Positions 59,346-64,000 of a stretch of DNA of 64,000 nucleotides are shown in pieces. The number at the start of each line of letters is the position of its first letter. Position 1 is the stretch's first letter. The DNA comes from Geodermatophilus obscurus DSM 43160 (GTDB lineage Bacteria > Actinomycetota > Actinomycetes > Mycobacteriales > Geodermatophilaceae), in NCBI RefSeq assembly GCF_000025345.1, contig NC_013757.1, forward strand, positions 434,001-498,000. Reading direction: 5' to 3'. A program made the translations under genes and the position numbers. Under the pieces are notes generated by a model. It was given only the letters and a program-made list of their open reading frames with translations, ran no database searches and was not told the origin of the DNA.

Positions 59346-60419
59346 TCACCCCGCCTCGGAAGACCCTCGATCCACGGTCCAGGCCAGCAGGTCCTCGGCG
59401 GAGCGGGTGTTCACCACCCGCTCGGCCGGGACGCCGCACTCGACCGCCCGCTCGCAGCCGTTGCCCTGCCAGTCCAGCTGGCCGGGGGCGTGCGCGTCGG
59501 TGTCGACGGCGAACTCGCAGCCGAGGTCGACGGCCAGGTTGAGCAGCCGCAGCGGCGGGTCCAGCCGCTCGGGCCGGGAGTTGATCTCCACGGCGGTGCC
59601 GTGCTCGATGCAGGCGGAGAACACGGCCTCGGCGTCGAAGGTGCTCTCCGGACGCGGCCGCTGCCGGCGTCCCTCCCGCTGCTCGCGGGAGACCAGCAGC
59701 CGGCCGGTGCAGTGCCCGAGGACGTCGGTGTGCGGGTCGGCGACCGCGGTGAGCATCCGCTCGGTCATCGCGGCGGAGTCCGCGCGCAGGTCGGAGTGAA
59801 CGCTCGCGACGACGACGTCCAGCCGCCCGAGCAGCTCGTCGGTCTGGTCGAGGCTGCCGTCGACGTTGATGTCGCACTCGATGCCGGTGAGGATCCGGAA
59901 GGGCGCGAGCTCCTCGTTCAGCGCGGCGACGACGTCCAGCTGCCGCTCCAGCCGCTCGGCGGACAGCCCGTTGGCGACGGTCAGCCGGGGCGAGTGGTCA
60001 GTCAGTGCCATGTACTCGTGGCCCAGCCCGATCGCCGCCTCGGCCATCTCGCGGATCGGGCTGCCGCCGTCGGACCAGTCCGAGTGCACGTGCAGGTCGC
60101 CGCGCAGCAGGGCCCGGAAATCGGCGACGTCGTCGGCCAGCGGCACCAGCTCGCCGTAGGACTCCTCGAGGCGGGCCAGGTACTCGGGCACCTCGCCGGC
60201 GTGCGCCTGCACGATCGCCGCGCCGGTCTTGGGCCCGATGCCGCGGAGGTCGGTGAGCGTCCTCGTGCGGATCCGCCGGTCGAGCTCCTCCGGACCGAGC
60301 GTGTCGACGACGGCCGCGGCGGTGCGGAACGCCGAGACGCGGTGGGTGGGCTCGCGGGCGCGCTCCAGGAGGAAGGCGATCCTCCGGAGCGCGGCCGCGG
60401 GCGGGAGCGGGTGACTCAG
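59346..60419 (-). CDS. PHP-domain phosphoesterase with N-terminal helix-hairpin-helix
   Basis: About 357 residues. Residues 1-85 are a DNA-polymerase-beta-like helix-hairpin-helix part (RIAFLLERAREPTHRVSAFR, LRGIGPKTGAAIV). The PHP domain follows: GDLHVHSDWSDG, YMALTDHSPR, GIECDINVDGSLD, VVASVHSD, GHCTGRLL and VDTDAHAPGQ, with the metal histidines and aspartates in place. This is the PolX C-terminal type without the polymerase. No ATG, GTG or TTG precedes the hairpin part; the only candidate is CTG at 60419, overlapping the previous stop (CTGA) and preceded by AGAAGGG. A GTG at 60212 would delete the N-terminal domain. Confidence 0.8.
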   Translation of the reverse strand: MSHPLPPAAALRRIAFLLERAREPTHRVSAFRTAAAVVDTLGPEELDRRIRTRTLTDLRGIGPKTGAAIVQAHAGEVPEYLARLEESYGELVPLADDVADFRALLRGDLHVHSDWSDGGSPIREMAEAAIGLGHEYMALTDHSPRLTVANGLSAERLERQLDVVAALNEELAPFRILTGIECDINVDGSLDQTDELLGRLDVVVASVHSDLRADSAAMTERMLTAVADPHTDVLGHCTGRLLVSREQREGRRQRPRPESTFDAEAVFSACIEHGTAVEINSRPERLDPPLRLLNLAVDLGCEFAVDTDAHAPGQLDWQGNGCERAVECGVPAERVVNTRSAEDLLAWTVDRGSSEAG

Positions 60420-60964
60420 CGGGAGCCCTTCTTGTACTGCTTCTCGGCCTTCCGCTGGGCCTTGGCCGCGCGCTTCTGCGCCCTCTCCAGGCTCTTCTCG
60501 GTGCTGTCGGCGGCCCGGGACGCCGCGCGGCGGGCGCGGTAGCCCACCGACGGCTTGCCCTCGGTGTCGACGGCGGCGATGAGCAGCCCGCCGAGCATGC
60601 TGAGGTTCTTGACGAAGTGCGCGGTCTGGCCGAAGCGCTCCTTGGGGTCGTCGTGCTCCCAGAAGCGGTGTCCGGCCAGCGTCGTCGGCACCAGACTGGC
60701 CGAGAGGACCAGCGCCGACAGCCGGGGCAGCCGGCCGAGGGCCAACAGCGAGCCGGCCGCGACCTGCGCGCCGGCGTTGACCTTCACGTACTGCTCGACG
60801 TCACGCGGCAGCTGGACCGGCAGCTGCTGGTCGGCCTTGGCGGCGATCTGGTCGACGACCGGCGCGGCACCCGGCACCCGGCTCTGCGGGTTGCGGAGGG
60901 TGTCGATGCCGCCGTAGACGAACGACGACGCCAGCAGCGGCCGGGCGATCCGGCGGACCAACAT
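60416..60964 (-). CDS. DoxX-family membrane protein
   Basis: 182 residues: RPLLASSFVYGGIDTLRNP, VNAGAQVAAGSLLALGRLP, TTLAGHRFWEHDDPKER and HFVKNLSMLGGLLIAAVD are the conserved DoxX pieces with four helices, followed by a long Lys/Arg/Ala-rich cytoplasmic tail (AQKRAAKAQRKAEKQYKKG). DoxX proteins are linked to redox stress in mycobacteria. The ATG at 60964 has AAAGAGG upstream. It is coupled to the PHP gene by the CTGA overlap. Confidence 0.82.
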   Translation of the reverse strand: MLVRRIARPLLASSFVYGGIDTLRNPQSRVPGAAPVVDQIAAKADQQLPVQLPRDVEQYVKVNAGAQVAAGSLLALGRLPRLSALVLSASLVPTTLAGHRFWEHDDPKERFGQTAHFVKNLSMLGGLLIAAVDTEGKPSVGYRARRAASRAADSTEKSLERAQKRAAKAQRKAEKQYKKGSR

Positions 60965-60999
60965 GGAGGACCTCTTTCCGTCGGGGACTGCAGGTCTGC

Positions 61000-61617
61000 T
61001 CAGTGCCCCGACCCGCGCCGGGACACCCTGACCGGACCGTAGTGAGGTGGCCGCCACTCCGCTGGGTCAACGGCGCGCACCGGCAGTGGACCGGCCTCCC
61101 CCGGCCAGCAGCGTCGGAGGCCCACGGCGACCGCGGCGCCGACCGCCAGCCCGCCGACGACGTCCCCCGGGTAGTGCACGCCGACGTGCACCCGCGAGTA
61201 GCCGACCGTGAGTGCGAGGGGTGCGAGCACGGCCGCTGCCGCCGGACACTCCAGCGCGACGCCGGTGACGAAGGCCCCGGCCGAGGAGGAGTGCCCGCTG
61301 GGGAACGAGTGCGTGGTCATCGTCTCCTGCAGCAGGCGGTGCACCGGGTGGGCGCCGAGGTCGGGACGCCGGCGGCCGAACACCGGCTTGAGCGCGGTGT
61401 TCACCAGTCCGCTGGACACCGCCATCGACGCCAGCCCGCGGACGGCGCCGCGTCGCAGCGCACCGCGGCGCAGGGCCATGAGCACGCCGGCGGCCATCCA
61501 GAGGCGGCCGTGGTCGGCGGCGGTGGTCAGCCGGCGCAGCCAGAGGTCGGCAGGGGAGTTCGGCAGCCCGCCGACGAGGGAGTGAAGGCGCGCATCCCAG
61601 TGCCGGGCGCTCACCAT
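61000..61617 (-). CDS. PAP2-family phosphatase
   Basis: 205 residues. The tripartite phosphatase motif is complete: KPVFGRRRPD, FPSGHSSSAG and SRVHVGVHYPGDVVGG. Three to four helices and this motif fit lipid phosphatases; undecaprenyl-pyrophosphate or phosphatidate-like substrates are possible, which would recycle the carrier lipid of the glycan pathways. The ATG at 61617 is leaderless. The DoxX gene starts 36 bp behind its stop. Confidence 0.82.
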   Translation of the reverse strand: MVSARHWDARLHSLVGGLPNSPADLWLRRLTTAADHGRLWMAAGVLMALRRGALRRGAVRGLASMAVSSGLVNTALKPVFGRRRPDLGAHPVHRLLQETMTTHSFPSGHSSSAGAFVTGVALECPAAAAVLAPLALTVGYSRVHVGVHYPGDVVGGLAVGAAVAVGLRRCWPGEAGPLPVRAVDPAEWRPPHYGPVRVSRRGSGH

Positions 61618-61624
61618 GCGCGCG

Positions 61625-61630
61625 ACGCTA
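61625..61630 (-). promoter_or_regulatory. -10 hexamer TAGCGT, leaderless PAP2 start
   Basis: On the minus strand TAGCGT ends 7 nt before ATG 61617 with no ribosome site, and fixes that ATG as the start. Confidence 0.45.
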
Positions 61631-61735
61631 GTAGAAGGACCACCCTTCTCCGCACGCCTCGCAGGCTCAGGCGGAGGGCCCCTGGAGGGTGGCCGTTCCA
61701 GTACGTCACGCACGCTCGCGGCGGGGGGTCCTCGG

Positions 61736-62269
61736 TCAGGTCCTGCGGCGGGCGCGGTAGGCGGCGACCGTCGAGCGGCTGGCGCAGGTGTTGGAGCAAT
61801 ACCGGCGGCTGGCGTTGCGCGAGGTGTCGACGTAGACGTCGTCGCACCCCTCGGCCGAGCAGACGCCGATCCGCTGCCACCCGTGCTGGACGACGACCTG
61901 CGACAGGCCCATCGCCACGGTCGTCGTCAGCTGCTCCATCAGTGGCGCGTCGGGGCGGGCGTAGTGCAGGTGCAGCTCGCCGTCGTGGTCGGTGGCGTAG
62001 GGCTGCGGGTGCGCCAGCGCGAGCAGCGCGTTGAGCCGCTCGAGCACCTCGGGCTGCGTGGTCGCCACGGCCACCGCCCGCACCAGGTCGGCGGTCGTGG
62101 CCGCCTGCCCGGTCTCGGCGGGGGAGAGCTCGACGACCGTGCCCGGCTCGAACCACTCGTCGTGGGCGCGCAGGAAGGCCGTGGCCCAGTCCGGTCCGGC
62201 GTCCCGGTCGGCGTTGGTCAGGTCGATGGCCAGCTCGACCGCGGTGGACCCGTAGGTGTCGTAGTCCAT
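61736..62269 (-). CDS. CGNR zinc-finger transcriptional regulator
   Basis: 177 residues. The C-terminal zinc finger has cysteines at about 137, 142, 158 and 162 (VCSAEGCDDVYVD, RRYCSNTCASR) followed by STVAAYRARR; the signature that gives the family its name reads CASR here. The N-terminal part is the usual helical ABATE-like domain, truncated before the DLTN motif. ATG 62269 follows TAGGGGATT. It is divergent from an MFS transporter and most likely controls it and itself through the repeats at 62323-62381. Confidence 0.85.
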   Translation of the reverse strand: MDYDTYGSTAVELAIDLTNADRDAGPDWATAFLRAHDEWFEPGTVVELSPAETGQAATTADLVRAVAVATTQPEVLERLNALLALAHPQPYATDHDGELHLHYARPDAPLMEQLTTTVAMGLSQVVVQHGWQRIGVCSAEGCDDVYVDTSRNASRRYCSNTCASRSTVAAYRARRRT

Positions 62270-62322
62270 GGAATCCCCTACCGCTGGTGTGCCGTCGACA
62301 CGCCGTAGGCGTCGTATGTCAC

Positions 62323-62351
62323 TTGACCCCCTACGTGTCCGTCCGTAGCGT
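62323..62351 (+). promoter_or_regulatory. promoter of the MFS transporter gene
   Basis: TTGACC (62323-62328), 17-bp spacer, TAGCGT (62346-62351): five of six matches at -35 and a TANNNT -10. This is the best -35/-10 pair in the window. The -35 is part of the first operator-like repeat. Confidence 0.65.
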
Positions 62352-62381
62352 GTAGGGAGTCAACGGTGTTTGACCCCCTAC
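62323..62381 (+). repeat. three copies of TTGACCCCCTAC, probable operators
   Basis: TTGACCCCCTAC at 62323-62334, GTAGGGAGTCAA (inverted copy, one mismatch) at 62352-62363, and TTGACCCCCTAC again at 62370-62381. The copies cover the -35, the start point and the early leader of the MFS gene, and lie upstream of the divergent CGNR gene. Confidence 0.7.
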
Positions 62382-62417
62382 TTCTTCCCGTCCGCGTGCT
62401 ACCGAAGTGAGTTCGTC

Positions 62418-63623
62418 GTGCGTTCGTACCTGTCCGTCTGGCGCCTGCCGTCCGCCCCGGTGCTGCTCGTCGCCGGCTTCGCGGGGCGTCTCCCCTCGGC
62501 CATGGTCCCGCTCGCACTGCTGCTCATGGTGCAGCAGCAGACCGGCTCCTACGCCGTCGCCGGCCTCGCGGCGGCCACCTACGGCCTGGCGATGGCCGGG
62601 ATGGCGCCGGTGCTCGGCCGGCTGGCCGACCGTCGCAGTCCGCGGCCGGTGCTGCTGGCCCAGGCCGGTGCCTTCCCGCTGCTGCTGACCCTGCTGGTGG
62701 CGGTCGTCCTCGGCGGCGCTCCGACCGTGGCCGTCGTCGCCGCATCGGCCGCCGCCGGTGCCGGGACGCCGCTGGTGTCCGGGGTGGTCCGCGCGCTGTG
62801 GTCCCGGGTCGACCCGCGGGTGCGCGGCACCGCCTATGCCCTCGACGCCACCGCCACCGAGCTGGTCTTCGTGGCCGGCCCGACGCTCGTCGCCGCTCTC
62901 GCGGTGCTGGCGACCCCGGCGTGGGCGGTCGCCGTCGCAGGCTCGCTCGCCGTGGCCGGCGCGCTCGGCGTCGCGACGTCGTCGGCCATGCGCGGCTGGG
63001 TCCCGGTGCCCGCCGCGCACCGCGCCAGCCCGTTCGCCACGGTGCTCACCCCCGGCATGCCCCGGGTGCTGCTCAGCGGCTCGGCCCTGATGCTCGGCTT
63101 CGGTGCGCTCGAGGTCGCCGTCCCCGCGTTCGCCGACGCCGCCGGGGCGCCAGGGATGTCCGGCGTCCTGCTGGCCCTGTGGTCGCTGGGCTCGGTGGCC
63201 GGCGGGCTGTGGTTCGGCGCCCGGGTGGTCAGCGTCTCGCTGCCTCGGCAGTACCGCTGGCTGCTGCTCGGCGTGACGATCGGCCTGGCGCCGCTCGCCG
63301 CGGCGTCCGACCCGTGGGTGCTCGGTGCGCTCCTCTTCCTCGGCGGGACGGCCATCGCGCCCACGTTGACGGTGCAGAACTCGCTCGTCGGCGCGATCGC
63401 GCCGGCGCACGCCACCACGGAGGCCTTCACCTGGCTCTCGACGATGGCCACCGGCGCCTCGGCGGTCGGGGCCGCGCTCGGCGGTGCGCTGATCGAGGGC
63501 CCGGCCGGGGTGAGCGGCAGCCTGCTGCTCGCCGTCGCCGGAGCCGCCCTCGCGGTGCTGGTGACGCTGGTCCCGGGCCGGCGTCCGGCCCGCGAGCGGG
63601 TGTCCGAGCCCGTCGCCGCCTGA
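62418..63623 (+). CDS. MFS transporter
   Basis: 401 residues with 12 hydrophobic segments. The loop after helix 2 has LGRLADRRSPRPVL, the MFS motif A region; a further conserved glycine-rich pattern appears in LGGTAIAPTLTVQNSLVG and LGGALIEGP. It resembles drug-exporter-like members. Start: GTG at 62418 gives RSYLSVWRLPSAPVLLVAGF as the usual N-terminus; a TTG at 62370 lies within an operator repeat and is unlikely. Substrate unknown. Confidence 0.85.
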   Translation: MRSYLSVWRLPSAPVLLVAGFAGRLPSAMVPLALLLMVQQQTGSYAVAGLAAATYGLAMAGMAPVLGRLADRRSPRPVLLAQAGAFPLLLTLLVAVVLGGAPTVAVVAASAAAGAGTPLVSGVVRALWSRVDPRVRGTAYALDATATELVFVAGPTLVAALAVLATPAWAVAVAGSLAVAGALGVATSSAMRGWVPVPAAHRASPFATVLTPGMPRVLLSGSALMLGFGALEVAVPAFADAAGAPGMSGVLLALWSLGSVAGGLWFGARVVSVSLPRQYRWLLLGVTIGLAPLAAASDPWVLGALLFLGGTAIAPTLTVQNSLVGAIAPAHATTEAFTWLSTMATGASAVGAALGGALIEGPAGVSGSLLLAVAGAALAVLVTLVPGRRPARERVSEPVAA

Positions 63624-63765
63624 GGTCGCCGTCGCGCAGGGGAGACGTGTCAGGTCCTGTCGATGCGCCCCTCTACGCACCGGGAGCTCGGGGGGACCCC
63701 TGGCGGAACGCCTCCCGGGGCGCTGGTAGTCTCTTCTCGGTGGTTCCGGGGGGACTCGGACCCCG

Positions 63766-63854
63766 GGAGGCTTCGCCTAGTCCGGTCTATGGCGCCGCAC
63801 TGCTAATGCGGTTTGGGTTAATCCCCATCCCGGGTTCAAATCCCGGAGCCTCCG
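63766..63854 (+). tRNA. tRNA-Ser (GCU)
   Basis: 89 nt. Acceptor arms GGAGGCT and AGCCTCC pair fully with discriminator G; anticodon loop CTGCTAA with anticodon GCT; T arm with GGGTTCAAATCCC; a long variable arm (class II) confirms serine. CCA is not encoded. Confidence 0.93.
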
Positions 63855-63875
63855 CGCACGACAACTGAACAGCCC

Positions 63876-63948
63876 GCACCCGTAGCTCAACGGATAGAGC
63901 ATCTGACTACGGATCAGAAGGTTAGGGGTTCGAATCCCTTCGGGTGCA
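63876..63948 (+). tRNA. tRNA-Arg (ACG)
   Basis: 73 nt. Acceptor arms GCACCCG and CGGGTGC, discriminator A; D arm with AGCTCAACGGATAGAGC; anticodon loop CTACGGA with anticodon ACG; T arm GGGGTTCGAATCCC. CCA is not encoded. It lies 21 bp behind tRNA-Ser, probably on one transcript. Confidence 0.95.
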
Positions 63949-63965
63949 CGTCTGGTTGAGACAGC

Positions 63966-63999
63966 ACAGCGGCTCCGTCCTCCGGGACGGGGCCGCTGT
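63966..63999 (+). terminator. terminator after tRNA pair
   Basis: A 15-bp stem (63966-63980 with 63985-63999, one G-U pair) and a 4-nt loop TCCG, 17 bp after tRNA-Arg. The window ends one base later, so a T run cannot be checked. Confidence 0.75.
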
Positions 64000-64000
64000 T

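Overview
The window is a 64-kb piece of a very GC-rich actinobacterial chromosome. Third-position GC, frequent GTG starts and the gene repertoire (CGNR regulator, DoxX-like, PHP, PAP2 and small Cys-rich proteins) suggest a Geodermatophilaceae-type organism (Blastococcus, Geodermatophilus or Modestobacter). That placement is an inference and was not tested. The window is dominated by extracellular glycan biosynthesis and carries about 15 glycosyltransferases.

Region 1 (1-24.1 kb) is a Wzx/Wzy-type exopolysaccharide locus. It has a GT2 cut by the window edge, a Wzy-like polymerase, a GT2_4-type transferase, a methyltransferase broken by one in-frame stop, a UDP-galactopyranose-mutase-like flavoprotein, GT4s, a Wzx-like flippase, a GT4-GT2 fusion, a GT2 with a methyltransferase-like tail, a methyltransferase and a polysaccharide deacetylase. 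It ends with two tandem polyprenyl-phosphate glycosyl-1-phosphate transferases, the enzymes that start repeat-unit synthesis on the lipid carrier. Strand changes are frequent. Several genes are translationally coupled by 4-base overlaps, others look leaderless.

Region 2 (24.2-32.7 kb) has ugd (UDP-glucuronate supply) and a GMC oxidoreductase, followed by a genomic scrap yard. It holds a decayed second copy of the ugd 3' end, a truncated membrane protein and a nested transposon stack. An IS701-family transposase (frameshifted) is cut by an IS3-family element with 16-18-bp inverted repeats. The IS3 orfB is in turn split by an apparently intact IS110-family element whose 5' non-coding end is where a bridge RNA would lie.

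Region 3 (32.8-58.8 kb) is a second, unusual glycan locus. It combines GT2s, galE, an acyltransferase-3, a second flippase, a large polytopic GT-C-like protein, a deacetylase, an anchored GH16 hydrolase and a Pro/Ala-rich exported protein with nine AAADK repeats. Alongside them sit NRPS-type parts: a free-standing adenylation-carrier protein, a condensation-like acyltransferase, an adenylation-carrier-thioesterase protein whose adenylation domain resembles acetoacetyl-CoA synthetase, and an Sfp-type phosphopantetheinyl transferase overlapping it. My working hypothesis is that these parts activate an acyl or amino-acyl group and place it on a surface glycan or glycolipid. Most of this region lies between two near-identical GT2 genes in inverted orientation (37.0 and 58.0 kb).

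Region 4 (59.3-64 kb) is more ordinary: PHP phosphoesterase, DoxX-like protein, PAP2 phosphatase, a CGNR regulator divergent from an MFS transporter with clear operator repeats, then tRNA-Ser(GCU), tRNA-Arg(ACG) and a terminator. No CRISPR array, origin, rRNA or prophage was seen.
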